Source of the DNA: Myxocyprinus asiaticus
Taxonomy: Eukaryota > Chordata > Actinopteri > Cypriniformes > Catostomidae
Reading direction: 5' to 3'
Length of the DNA stretch: 64,000 nt
NCBI RefSeq assembly: GCF_019703515.2
Contig: NC_059351.1
Span: forward strand, 19,770,001-19,834,000
The notes under the pieces are model-generated. The model saw only the letters and a list, made by a program, of their open reading frames with translations, did no database searches and was not told where the DNA came from. A program made the translations under genes and the position numbers. This document shows positions 47,065 through 59,287 of the stretch, one piece after another. Each line of letters begins with the position of its first letter. Within the stretch, counting starts at the first letter, position 1.

Positions 47065-48924
47065 CTTATGTGTGTGTGTTTTCACTTCAAATAAGCTATT
47101 TGAATAATGGCTAAAAGAAGATGCTTTGAAAAATATAAGCTATTAAGTGACAAGATATGAGATGCATGTGGAATCTCACCTTTAAATATGCACATCTGCA
47201 GCATAAATAAATTTAGTGTGATGGGATTGTTTTCCCCTATACCAGTATAAGACATGCAATTATCAGGCTGATTTAAAGAATATTATGTTATTATGAAAAT
47301 ATGAGTGATTTCAGCTGTTCTGATAGCTAAAATATGTAGGCTAAGGGATTATTGTACAGCCAGGCTGCGGCACATATTCAACAAGGCCCTAGAACACATA
47401 TCAATGCATATCAAACAGGGTTTCTGCAAGTTTAAAATAAAAGTCATGTTTTCCCACTTAATGAGTTCATGGAAGAAAAATATTTAACATAAATATAAAT
47501 TTGTGTTAATCATATAAAAATTGGTAAATGTACCAACATATCACCTAGCCGATGAATAAACAACAATATTTACCTACAAATTATTCTAAATTTTTAAACA
47601 TAAAGTGTCATGCAGGGATGTACATTTCAAAAGCATACTATTATATTACTGTAATGTAATAATAATCATTTAATATTTAATATGAATTTGATCAGTAATA
47701 TTTCTGTCATAATTTCATCAGATTCACATGGCATTGGTCCTATTAAACCCTCAAGCCTTTTTTTGCAGTAAACTGAAGTATGTATTTCTTGCATAGTTTT
47801 TTATTTTATTTAAACATGCTCATTTACAATGTGGTGAAATGCCACCTCCTCCTCTTCTGTGCCTCAGTGTCACGTTATTACAAGTATGTTTTGAATTACG
47901 TGAAAACAAAGAGATTTCATAGCACTTCACATTCTCAGCGCACATTATCAGAAAACGCACCGCACACTAATAGCGAACCAAACTCAGGAAACTCCCAAGA
48001 TGGATGGAGTTTGTGTGGGCCGTTCACTGTTTGTGAACCATTAAGACAGTTGGACCAAGTTAATCCAGACTATAAGTACATTTATTTAATGAAATTGCAG
48101 CCTTTTGGGGGGTTTAATGAATCAAACAATCACGATTTCGATTTCCCAACATTGAACACATTTAATTTATCATATACATTGACTTTCTGCCCAACTTTAA
48201 AGTATTCATGCAATATTACATACTGTATTGATTGTAAATTATTCCAAAGTAAATTCAAATTTTAACGAAAATATTGGCTTAGCGCTGATAAGTGCAAACA
48301 TCCATTGACATTTTTTTTTTTTTTTTTTTTGCACACTTAGACTTATGATTTCCTTGTTGTTGATCGCTTCTCCACATAGAGATATTTTATTTCTCCTCTT
48401 CCAGCCAGCTGTCATTGAAACAGCACTCCGCCATGTTGACGGACGCAGGAGATGCAGGTATAATTTATTTGCCGGCAATCTACCACCATGGAGAGACGAG
48501 ACGAGCAGTACTTCCATGTGCAAGTGACATCAAAGCAAGAGAGAAAGTTGCGGAGTAGCGCACGTGCGCTTCCGCACTGACAAGACACCACAAACACAAT
48601 GAAAACTGTATAATATTTATTTCAAATTCTTAATAATGTTAGGTCATTTAAAACGGTCAACAACCTATGGAACAATCGAGCATTTTCAAGGAACATATTC
48701 AAAATTCAAACATATTTCAAACCTTGAAAACCTAACTGTGAAAATGAAGCATTTTCCAACTTTCAAGACTCTGTACAAACCCTGTTTTTTTTACATGGCT
48801 CATTGTACGTATAGCGACAGTTTCCTGATGAAATGAATACTAGATGTGCTACACCAATAATGACTTTTATTCACTTTCACACAAATCACGAGTGAAACTG
48901 CAGTTTTCATAAACATGTACTATT
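47065..48924. other. Unassigned AT-rich sequence
   Basis: A T run of 22 lies at 48310-48331. The 161-codon plus-strand frame at 47780-48265 has low-complexity, Tyr/Phe/Asn-rich content and no domain. No gene was accepted. Confidence 0.5.
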
Positions 48925-50160
48925 CACCCTATTCCTCACACAATGCTATCTTACGACATCTAAAAACTTTTACTTAGCGCATGACTTGTAAGGCAAAACA
49001 TTTTAACTAGGGATGTCCCAATACCACGCTCATGTACTGGTACTCGAAGTTGTAAAAAATGCTCCGATACCAAAAACCGATACCATCTGACGTACGAATG
49101 CCATTTAGTAAACATTCAGCCAACAAATTAAAATCACATTATATCCTAGTGAGATTATTCAACTGCAAAAGCTGTGATTTAATGAGATAAATATATAGTT
49201 TGCATGTAATTCAAATGTGAGCGCTTGTGAATATGTGGAGACAGTGTTGTGCTGATGCCGGCTGCTCATACATTTTAAGGTTTTTCAAGGCTCATACAGG
49301 GAAGACACACCGTCATGTGCATTGCGTGCTCTGTTTGTAGCAGATGACAGTAAACAGAGTGCAAATTCATGTTGTAGCTACAAACTTCAAAGCAGCCTGG
49401 CTTTTCCAGAGTGGGAAGTTGCTGTCATAACGTCAGAGCTCCTTGGTCAAAACAACACATAAACACTTCCAAATAAAAAGCTCTATCAAAATAAAAGGTA
49501 AATTTATAGGAAAAAAAAGTATGACAGAAATATATCACCACTGTAAAGTTATGTAATATTCACTGTAATACTACTAGTACTACTACTACTAATAATAATA
49601 AATCAGTAGTAATTGTATTATACTTAAGCAGTATCTAACTTCTGTGATGCTCTGATATGCAGCACTTTATTTGACAAAATATAACGCCAATGTTGCATTT
49701 TGGATTGTGCTGTGAGGTTCTGTATGTAAACACTTCATTTAATAAAAAATAATATAATATTATGTTGAAAATAATTGTTATATTTTCATTTGATTAAAGT
49801 TTTAATGAATTCATTTATTTAAACACCATTTTGATGATAAATTGAAATAAACTGTTGATATGGCGTAAAAAAAAACAGGTATCGGACTCGTACTCGTTCT
49901 CAAAAAATGGTAACGGGACATCCCTAATTTTTGTTTGCATTACATAACCAACTACATTTACAAGCTTGTTCGAGTAGGATCAAATTGCCTGGTAACTGCT
50001 AGAGTGTTGCACTTGCGATGCAAAGGACCACGTGAGTCGACTCATGAGCCAAAAGAGTCAAAGAAGCACCAAAAAATTATGTGGTTATGTTTTTCATCTC
50101 ACATTTGCTTTTTTTTTTTGACACTATCAGTTAGGTTTAGGTTTAAGGTTTAGGTTAGGA
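48925..50160 (+). repeat. SINE-like repeat, copy C, split by a hAT MITE
   Basis: The left part (48925-49007) has CACACAATGCTATCTTACGA. The right part (49927-50160) has TTTGCATTACATAACCAACT, then GCTAGAGTGTTGCACTTGCG and GTCGACTCATGAGCC as in copy B, and a GTTAGGTTTAGG tail. The B-box region is partly deleted compared with copy B. The two parts are contiguous in copy B. Confidence 0.75.
49008..49926. mobile_element. hAT MITE with TAGGGATGTCCC ends
   Basis: The left end TAGGGATGTCCCAATACCA and the right end, reversed, TAGGGATGTCCCGTTACCA form inverted repeats. The flanks ATTTTAAC (49000-49007) and ATTTTTGT (49927-49934) are a decayed 8-bp duplication. The uninterrupted copy B reads ATTTTAACATTTGCATTAC at this point, which shows the empty site. 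Confidence 0.85.
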
Positions 50161-50171
50161 AGGTCGGTTTT

Positions 50172-52507
50172 GAAGGGATAGTTCACCCAAAAATGAAAAT
50201 GCTCTCATTATTTACTCACTCTCATGATATCCTAGGTGTGTATGACTTTCTTTCTTCACCAGAACACATTTGAAGAAAATGTGAAAAATATCTTCGCTCC
50301 AATGGTGATCCGACTTTTGAAGCTCCAAAAAGTACAGATAGTTAGCATAAACGTCATCCATACTGACTAAAGTTGTTAAAATAATATCTCCTAAAGTGAT
50401 ACGATCACTTTTGGTGTGAAAAAAATCAATATTTAAGTACTTTTTTTAACTCCAAATCATGCTTCCAGCCAGCAGCAGTATGCGCATGTGACGTATGGCA
50501 TTGACATGTGAGACACGCGAGAACTGAGACACGTGCGACCTAGCCAGAAGAGCAGCGCTGTTTACAAGTGACGCCCGCTTCACATCACAAGCGTGAGCGA
50601 GGCGTGAACAGAGTGTATTTTTTTCGTTGTCTATAATAACAGATTAGTGCATTCACATCGGAAGAGTCAGCAGCGCGTCAGAGCGACGCATGAGCTGCAG
50701 TGCAGCAGAGGTTTTGGCTCCGAGTCTATTTTTGCAACGCTGCTAAAGCTCAATTAAAGTGACAGCACACTGCTGATGGACAAAATGAATGCAATTTGAC
50801 ACCAAAAGTGCATAATGCACAGAATATAAACATGTATTATTAATCTAGTTTGCTTTTATATGAATTAGAGCACATCAGAAAAAAATTAAAAGGAAAAGGA
50901 GCTTAAGCTGAAGTATGGCTTATCATTTAAAACTATAGTAATCTACAACTTATGAGCCTGAAAATATGAGATAAAAGCTGGCTAATAGTCTGTTCTGTAC
51001 TATAAAACATAGATCGGGTCTATAGGCTTCAGCATTACCCAATCACAAACACTTGCACGTGACAGACCCTGATGTCAGTAAATTCAAAACTTACCTCATT
51101 CGTGTACAGCAATGGACAACACAAGACTGATTGTGGAGGTGGAGTAGCACAAAGTGCTTTATGACCCTCAAATTGCTTTTTATAAGGATTCATCCTCAAA
51201 GGAAAACGCCTGGGATACAGTTGATTCAGCCGTTTGTGCAGATGGTAAGTTATTATTTTAATTTTTTTTTTTTTTTTTTAAGTGCAATCTTTTTGGACTG
51301 AGGAAAGTTATTAACACTTAAAAGTTTTTGTTGGTGTTTAAACAAATACATATTGCCATTCAATGGCTGAATTTAACTATGTATAACTACTGACCCACTC
51401 CTGTTAACCATTTGATAAATTATGGTCTTTATTAAAAGAAATACTCACAATAGTTACATAGAAATCACTTTTATTTTTCTGTATAGAGCCGCTGCTGTGA
51501 CGCTGTAAAAACGCTTCCAGTGTGAAAGCCCTTGAGAGTCTGCAGCTGTAGTTACCATATAGTTAAGCTGACACTTTACTCGCGTCTTGCTCAAGCTTGC
51601 GATGTGAAACGGGCGTGAGTAGGAGGAACACTGTACAGAAGCTTCATTGGTTTTGGTTTAGATCTGTATTTATCTGTTTCTTTACTCACAATGGTGCTTT
51701 TGTGTGCTTACCCTGGATGTCTCAACCAAGAAAAAAAACGCGAATTACGTCACACGAGAGTCCGCGTGATCTCCATCCTCTCGTGAAGCTTACCAGAAAC
51801 GTTGTATTATAGTTAAAAAGTACTTAAATATTGATCTTTTTTCACACCAAAAGCGATAATATCGCTTTAGAAAAATTGTAACAGTTCAAGGATGGGCAAG
51901 GAGGAGGCGGGAACTGGCTGAACAGTAAACAAAATTTTAATGTCAAACTTAAAACAAACATAAACAAACACAGACACACATGCAATGTGGCCACATGCAT
52001 CTCTCTCTCGAACTGGTGTCTCCGGTTCCCCTTTATCTCGCTCTCCCACTGATCAGCTGATTCAGTGCCGGCTGTGCACCATCGCAGCCCAGCCACGCCC
52101 TCCTCATGACAAAAGTCTCTCCTGAAGTCATATGATAGCTCTGTGTAAGGAAATTCTAGCCATTTTTCACAGGAAATCTCATTCACGTATGCACATATTC
52201 AAACTTGGAATTTTTAATTGTATTGAAAATGGTGTAAACATTTTTTTTTTTTTTAATTTCTGTTTATGTTCTCCACAGAAGAAAATAAGACCACATCCAC
52301 ACTAATATGTTTTTCTTTCAAAACGCAACTGATTTTGTCATGTAATTCCTCTACTGAAAACTGAGTCTTTTGTAAATCACTTTCCATTACTGCATACCTT
52401 GGAAAACGATGACAATAGGAAACTGAAAACTTGAGTTTTCAGATGAAAATGGATTCATGTGTCCTAGGCTAAATGATGAAAGAATTAATTGTTGGGTAAA
52501 CTATTCC
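50172..52507. mobile_element. Fold-back MITE copy 3, enlarged and interrupted
   Basis: It begins GAAGGGATAGTTCACCC and ends near 52507 with GGTAAACTATTCCTTTA, the mirror end. Inner arms match in reverse: AATATTTAAGTACTTTTT near 50431 and its complement near 51815-51835. A solo LTR (51877-52111) and unrelated sequence at about 50600-51500 and 52315-52450 enlarge it to 2.3 kb, against 675 bp for copy 1. The 114-codon frame here is not a gene. Confidence 0.7.
51877..52111 (-). mobile_element. Solo LTR related to 37530-37771
   Basis: On the minus strand it begins TGTCATGAGGAGGGCGTGGC and ends CTTGAACTGTTACA. It matches the LTR at 37530-37771 throughout (CTGATCAGTGGGAGAGCGAG-like, GAAACACAGACACACATGC in reverse). 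The flanks AAAAT and AAAGT match at 4 of 5 bases. No internal region is present, so it is a recombination remnant. Confidence 0.8.
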
Positions 52508-52512
52508 TTTAT

Positions 52513-53559
52513 CAACTATCCCTATCTTAAAAGCTCTGCCGACAGACTCAAATACAAAATTCTGTGACTCCTTAACAAAGCAAACGTGTTTAAACATTAG
52601 CACAACGTTAAGATATTCCTGGGAGTCAAGATTACAGATTTCAGCAGATTCCAGCTGCACGTCTGAGCTGATGAGCCATAAAACAGACACGTAATGAGTG
52701 TTTCCAATCATATGTTGTGTTTTTCCTTCTTAAGCTGCTGATGAGCTGCTGCTGCATTTGTGTGGATCTCATTTGAATATGAATAAAGCTGGAAAAGTGA
52801 TTAAACTCTGATGGCTATTTCCTTGATTGTTTTTTTTTACACTGATTACACTCTTGAACATCCCGACCTCTTCAGAAAGCCCACCCACCCATAAACCAAC
52901 AATCACCCCTTTTGGTATAGACTAATATAGATTGTCCAATATTTGGCTATTTTGAGATTATCTGATTCTAATACAGCCAGAAACACACTATACACAAGTC
53001 GCAACTGCTTGGGCAACTGAAAGTTCAGCTAACTTTACTCCTTCAAAGACAACACTATTTCGAGTTCAACTCTATTTTGAGTTACGCAAGATGTGATTCA
53101 TCTTGTTTATTGCGAGCGAGCTTAAGTCGATGGCATGTTCAGAGCAAGTAAAATATTAACCAGTGAGAATGATGGATTTCATGGCTATGTATAGAGACTG
53201 AAAAGTAGATGAGCTGTGGACGAATATGCAGGAATAGAGCAGGATAAATGAGGATGTTTGGAGTGTGTGGCTGTTTTACATGGAGCTCTGCTGAATCATC
53301 ATGTAGCTCGCGAGTCGGAAACTCACAAAAGAGGAATTACTGCACTGGTGAGAGGGTGGCAGAAGTACAGCAGGTACGACTGTCGCCAGTTTCTCACGAA
53401 CTCACAGTATATGCTGAATACTGATGATGCTGAGAGATGTAACAATTCGTTAGTGATTACGAAAACACAACTTCAAAGTGTAGAAATGAGACTTTACATT
53501 TGAAGACATTTTGATGAAAACAGCAAAGTAAAAAATACTTTTATACCAAATTTTATTAA
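52513..53559. other. Unassigned intergenic sequence
   Basis: No gene or complete repeat was recognised. Confidence 0.5.
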
Positions 53560-53934
53560 AATAGAGTTCAACAGTCTGGTTCTGGAAGTAAAAATCCCAT
53601 TCATTTTTTCCACTGGGGAATTTATTTCCCAGGTTGTTAATCGATGCTATATGCTTCTGTTGAATCCATTAGTCCATGTTATTTTAAATTATAAATAAAA
53701 AAATACAAATAAAAATCAACAACATTTTATTGCTGAATTTGTGCTGAAGAACTACACTACCCACAATCCTGAAGAGAAAGATCCGCCAATTAGAGAATAG
53801 CAGTGAAAGCGTGCCAAAAGAACTCTGCAGCGACCGCCCACTCCCATAATGCACTGTGAATGGCGCAATCGAGTCGCTCTCCTTATACTCTCAAACGACT
53901 AATATATTTGTATATATCTAAATATTTTGCATAT

Positions 53935-54012
<78 letters not shown>

Positions 54013-54190
54013 TGTTATAAATATATTGTTTCTATACTTACAATCAAAAACTTTATATCAATAGTTTTACATAAATCCATAGTTTTTAATTGAATTACGT
54101 CATTCACAATGCTCCATGAGATTGTAGCTAATTCCCTAATTAAAGTTGTTAAATAAACAGTTTTGTATCTTTGTCTTTTTGTCCAAAGAT
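53560..54190. repeat. Dispersed repeat R2, copy 2
   Basis: It shares AGTTCAACAGTCTGG, GGAAGTAAAAATCCCATT, AATCCTGAAGAGAAAG and CAGTTTTGTATCTTTGTC with 5065-5425, in the same order and direction. An AT microsatellite expanded inside it. Confidence 0.6.
53938..54004. repeat. (AT)n microsatellite
   Basis: About 32 AT units. The Tyr-Ile alternating open frame here is its translation. Confidence 0.95.
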
Positions 54191-54344
54191 AAAAGGGTTT
54201 TGATCTTAGTTTACTTTATACTTAGTGTTTTTATTATTAAAATTGTTAACCTGAATAATTACTTGAAAAATAAAAGTGAAAAAAACACTTAAAGGAAACA
54301 TTCATTTGTTTTAATTTGTTATTTACATTCATATTTTTAAATGG

Positions 54345-54425
54345 GCTAAAGGAGTGTTTCTGCGAAATTGGTATAGAGAATCGTGAAAATTTACTACTGA
54401 AATTTAGTATCGTGACAACCCTTCT
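54345..54425. repeat. Dispersed repeat R3, copy 2
   Basis: It matches blocks of 25640-25760 (GGGCTAAAGGAGTGTT, GAGAATCGTGAAAA, ATCGTGACAACCC). Confidence 0.45.
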
Positions 54426-54429
54426 CAGC

Positions 54430-55714
54430 AGTATTCCGTAAGAATTCAGCTAGTATCCCATTCTGAACACAGCCTTTGAGTCTGTGCCCTAAGGTTTACA
54501 ATTGACAGGGAAATGTACCATTTATATGCAGTGATACAATGTTGGAAGATAAAATTAAGTGTATCACTCTGTCTGTGGAAGTTTTCATTTATTCATTTTA
54601 TTGTAGAATGTCAAGTTGTCAGACTTCAGTGAACTCAATATGACAAGTTTTTCGTGTATTTTATCAAACTATAAGACACAAAAATTCAGGTTTTAAGTAG
54701 TAAAGATTCCACACAATGGCTTCAAAAATATGTTTGGCACTCAGTGGCACATCAAGTGTGCCTTTATTGCTACAAACTATTTGTGTAGTCAGGGAAGTAT
54801 TCATAAGCCTCCCATCTCCCTAATCTCAGTACAATGGCTTGCCTCTGTTCGACAATCATTGTTATTTGTGCAGTGTCTTCTGTTCATTTGATCCATGTGA
54901 ATCAGAGTGGATTTGAAGCTTTAGATTATGAAAAGGATGCTAATAGAAGCTAAACTGATCTATTGGGAATAAATGGGAAAATCGTGGTGAGGTCTTGGGC
55001 AGCAAACCCAGAGATTATTACTGTTGTCAAGTCTTTCATACGGAAATATTCAAGTCTTTATCTCATTCTGTTTTTGGCCCTCTCTGTATGGCAGGAATGT
55101 TGTATGTTTCACAAATCTTTTTTTTTTTCCTGTGTGTGGTTGCGAGTCTGAAGTGAACAATGTAAAGGTATGAAATGTACCCCAACACCCCCGGGATAAA
55201 AAGATCAGCGGGGACCGATAAGCAAAGAATAGAGAAGTGAAAATAGAAAATATTTAAAAAAAATGACCCCATAAGGGTGCGGAAAACAAAAAACCTAAGC
55301 GAAGAAGGGCTTTTGTTCATGATGTGATGGTTATTGAGGCCTGTGGGTATATGTAGGGGAATGTACAGTATTATCCATGGTGACTATCAAGGGATAGCAG
55401 CGAATCCAGTGTTATTTTGGGACAGCACTGGCAGTTAGTTTGGCCCTTGAGGGAACAGCTTGCTCATAGTGAAGTTTATGTGGCATGACTGCTCTAAATG
55501 AAGCCACCTGGTGTTGTGGGTCGGCCAATTAACCTGAGGATCGTGCCACCTTTGCGCAAGAGAGTTGCTTTTCCCAGTGGCTACACCTGAGTTTATGGGT
55601 TTACGAAAAGCAATGTTGAAGGTTTTATTTTGCTTGCTAACGTTACCCTCAGGAAGGAATGTGCAAAACTACATATTTTCAAAACAGGTAGAGCCAATTT
55701 AGACTTTTGCTGAA
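54430..55714. other. Unassigned intergenic sequence
   Basis: No gene or complete repeat was recognised. Confidence 0.5.
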
Positions 55715-55905
55715 GTTTCCTGCTTCTCTTATGTTTCTCTTGAGAAAAAGACCCCAGTAATTTCGCATGTGTCTCCTCCAAAGTTTCTCAAATTGTGTTG
55801 AGATTTGCCAAGAAAACAAAAATATGAACTCAAACATGTATCATCAAATTTATCCAAGATCCAAATATCTGAGCTACAATATCCACATCAGTTTCTTTAT
55901 ACTCT
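55715..55905. repeat. Dispersed repeat R4, copy 1
   Basis: It shares CTTATGTTTCTC, GAGATTTGCCAAGAAAACA-like and AATATCCACAT-like blocks with 61368-61600, in the same direction. Confidence 0.55.
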
Positions 55906-56047
55906 TATAAGGCTAATTTATTTTTACTGGGTGAGCAGGCTTCTTTTAGTTTGCCTAAAAATGTTCCCGAAATGCAAAATTGTCTGCTAAGGTGTTTCTT
56001 TGGTGCTATTTCTCCTGTTCACGCACTTTCCTAAAATTCTTGACTAA

Positions 56048-56686
56048 AGCCCCGTTCACACATGCAGTGACTTTATCACTTGAAGTGTCTAATCTCTGTA
56101 CTGTGAAGTCACTAGTGAGCGTTCCTAATGTTGTTGCGGGGGTAAATGCACATCTGGCCAAATCTTTAGAAAATCTGATCACAGATGAGGCACATTGCCA
56201 TTAAAACTAAAATATTGTTCTAATTGGTCAAGGAATCAGTTTTCTTGTTGCTAAAAATTACTGTAACATTGTGCAGAAGAGAGTGTATTGATAGAAACTG
56301 CAGCAGGGCTCAATGCATCATGTCATTAACAAGATGAACGATCTATCAATGTACAAATCACAGACAAATAATTTAGAACAGTAAAATCGCTCACAGAAAC
56401 TTTAACTTCTCTATCTTGCTTGCAATCGACGCTATTAACTCATAGGAAACAGGTGACGTGAACCTCACTGACACCGTCTTCACTCCTACTGGTTGTCACT
56501 GACGAAAGTCGCTTCTCGTTTGCGTAAAGTTAAACTTTCTAAATTTTCTTATGTCGTTGTACATGCCCACATCTAGTCAGCAGAGGTCGCTGTCACTCGT
56601 GTCGCTGGAAGTCACCAGCTCTCATTGAAAATTAATGTGATCAGGTTGCTTTGTCGCTAGAAGTCGCAGTATGTGTGAATGGGCCT
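56048..56686. mobile_element. Harbinger-like MITE with TAA duplication
   Basis: The left end AGCCCCGTTCACACATGC and the right end, reversed, AGGCCCATTCACACATAC are inverted repeats. TAA flanks both sides (56045-56047 and 56687-56689), fitting the 3-bp TWA target of PIF/Harbinger elements. Further mirrored motifs include GTCGCT/AGCGAC. No transposase was found. Confidence 0.8.
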
Positions 56687-57078
56687 TAAGGAGAAATCTG
56701 CTAGTTGAAGAGTGTTGATGATTGATTAAAACTAATCAGTGTGGTTTTGAAGTGATGTTCTTTATTAACAGCTGTGCATGCCAGATGAGGAGATTGTTGC
56801 AAGCTAGGTAATTATCTTTATGGAAAAAATTTATAACTTCTCTCCAAGGTTGTTCAAAAGTACACTTTTTAAAATGATGCTCAACAGCAACTTCACAAAG
56901 ACAATGTCGCCACAAAAAGTTTTTTAGTGATTATGGAATCAGAGCAGGTAACTTGTCACCAATAATGGAAAGGGTTCAGTGACAAGTTCAATAAGGTAAA
57001 GAAACAAACCAATTTTAAAATGCAGGCTTCATTTTCCTATGGGTGCTTTAGTTTGTTTAAAACAAATACATTTGGCTT

Positions 57079-57082
<4 letters not shown>

Positions 57083-57155
<73 letters not shown>
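57083..57155. repeat. (AT)n microsatellite
   Basis: About 36 AT units. Confidence 0.95.
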
Positions 57156-57157
<2 letters not shown>

Positions 57158-59165
57158 ACATCTATACTGCGGTTATGCAAAAGCTTAATGATGTATGTTC
57201 TGAAGTGATAGGTCTACCATTACTTTGGACATTATTTTATAATTAAAAAAGGAACATTTTTTATAATTTTTTGTCCAACAATTTTTAAACGCGTTTCAAT
57301 AATGTGTGTATCATGATATATATCATTATCGAACCAGAAATTTAAGTATTTGATACTTAGTATCTGAAATTAACTATTTGAAATTTAAATATAGTTGATA
57401 CATAAATAGACACAACTGACATCTCCAATAAGTCTGCCGAGCTTTGAAGAGCAAACTCTGAGCAATACATAACTCTGAATATTCTTGAAAGGAGAACAGG
57501 ATGTGTTTAATCGAGTAGTGCTCTTGACAGTGTGGTCAGTCGGGACAGGTGTCTGGTTACCGTTTGCTTTTAACTGAGGCTAATAGGAGGATCGCCTACA
57601 CTGCCTCTCCCCACCCCTGCTCTAACCTTCACCATTTATTCCCAAACAAACAATGACCTCAGGGTTAGTTTACAGCAAGCTAGGATGGCAACATAGATTC
57701 AGTTACATAGGAATGCAGATTCCCTTGACTGGAAAACCTTGGTTTATGACTACTGAAATGTGACATCAGCCGTAAATACACATTTGAGGATAAATGCTTG
57801 CTTTCATGGTCTTGGTGCACTCTTAAGGGCTGTTCACTCTGACAGCGATTTGTAGACAAAATGACCAGAATTTTTTTCATTTTCAATGGGAGTTTCAAAG
57901 GAGCGAACGCAACTTTCAATGCAACAAAGCTGAGATGACATGAATGATTTCTCAAATCACGTGGCTTGTTGAGGAAAGGTTTGCTGTTACTTTCATAAGC
58001 AACAGAGCTGTTCTGGTTGTTGTCCTAAAACCCGTAAAAAAAAAATTAGCAGTTTCAAGCTATGTGTTACCTTAGGATTTTCCTGGATTTTGCAGTTTTA
58101 GATTTATGAGTAAAATAAGGCCTGTGGTTAAAATTACTTGAAGAGACTTTCACGTTTTGTTCTAGAAAATAAATTACACACAGTCATACCTCAAACGTTA
58201 ATTTTGCAGCTACAGTGTTTTTTAAAAATGCATGTTGCTATCACAATGCTAATTAAGTACTACGACTACCATCAGCATGTAAGCTACATGCTTTACAAAA
58301 TGGACAACTGTTGTAGTCTTTATTTAACGACAGGTTAGCAAGATGCATTTTGTTAAGACACGCCAGCTTAAAAATTCATGTTAGAGGTGTGACTGTATAA
58401 TTTGTGTTTTACAACAAAATGTGAAAATCTCTTCAAGTCATTTCAACCACAGATCTTATTTTAGGTCTATTAGGCTGCATTTACACCTTAAGTCAGATAT
58501 TTGATAGAAATCCACATTTTGTCTGGCAGTTTACATTCACTTTTGACAGAAATTACTGTGTTTATACTACTGCCTCAACAAGATGGCCATTTTCACAGAA
58601 TTTTGAAGTGTAATTTACTGTTTAGGCGCACATTACCGCAAATCCGTGAGCGCTCTCAAATCACACGCACACATAATGCGCACACACATAAGCTACCAGT
58701 CAGACAAGTCAGCCGAAATGAGGAAACAAAAAGTGATTTTTAATCACCTTTTCCCTGTTAACATGATCAACCAGTTGTTGTCTTGCAATCGACTAGGCGA
58801 CATAATGAGCACCCCTCTCAAAGAGTAAAAGATTGTCATTTCATGTAAGCATTGTTTTCAATCTCATAAAAAATTTATTTGGGCATCAGACAAAGATTTT
58901 AACCTCTCTCTCTCTGTGTCTTATTGATTGTTTCCCATCCACTAACACATTTGATATTTAGATATTTTTTCTTCAATGCTATTCTGCTGTTGACCTGAAG
59001 TTCAGGCCATATCCCTAGCCTTATTACACATCGCTCCAGCCTCAACGTTGCAACCAAAAGCACCTGATCTTCAGTCCTCCACGGACCACAGCTCTGCAAC
59101 GCTCCTCGATCTTTCTTTCATCGCATGCGCTCTCCTTCACTTTGGTGGCCGCTGGCATCACTTAG
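57156..59165. other. Unassigned sequence with possible MITE fragments
   Basis: Stretches near 57830 (GGCTGTTCACTCTGACAGCG) and 58473 (GGCTGCATTTACACC) look like single MITE ends. No gene was seen. Confidence 0.45.
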
Positions 59166-59287
59166 AGAGGGTGCAGAGAGCCGTGCATGCCTTTGAGACT
59201 GTAAACGACTGGATTAGGGATATCAATGGCAGAATTGTCTGTAAAGATTTGTCTGGGAGCAGGGGACTCAATGTGGTTAAGACACAG
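59166..59287 (+). other. Possible coding exon, unrecognised
   Basis: An open stretch encodes RVQRAVHAFETVNDWIRDI, then NGRIVCKDLSGSRGLNVV, with a composition more protein-like than other frames in the window. It is preceded by a pyrimidine-containing acceptor (ATCACTTAG) and followed by ACACAG/GTCAGC, an acceptable donor. Its length, 122 bases, is typical of a vertebrate internal exon. I do not recognise the protein and no neighbouring exon is visible. Chance is a real alternative. Confidence 0.2.

Noticed and set aside
47780..48265. 161-codon plus-strand open frame
   Set aside because: AT-rich composition, no domain, no homologous motif, and no splice or promoter support.
51842..52186. 114-codon minus-strand open frame
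   Set aside because: It is the translation of a solo LTR and its MITE flanks.
53860..54093. Open frame with alternating Tyr-Ile
   Set aside because: Direct translation of the AT microsatellite; the same holds for the frame at 57020-57208.
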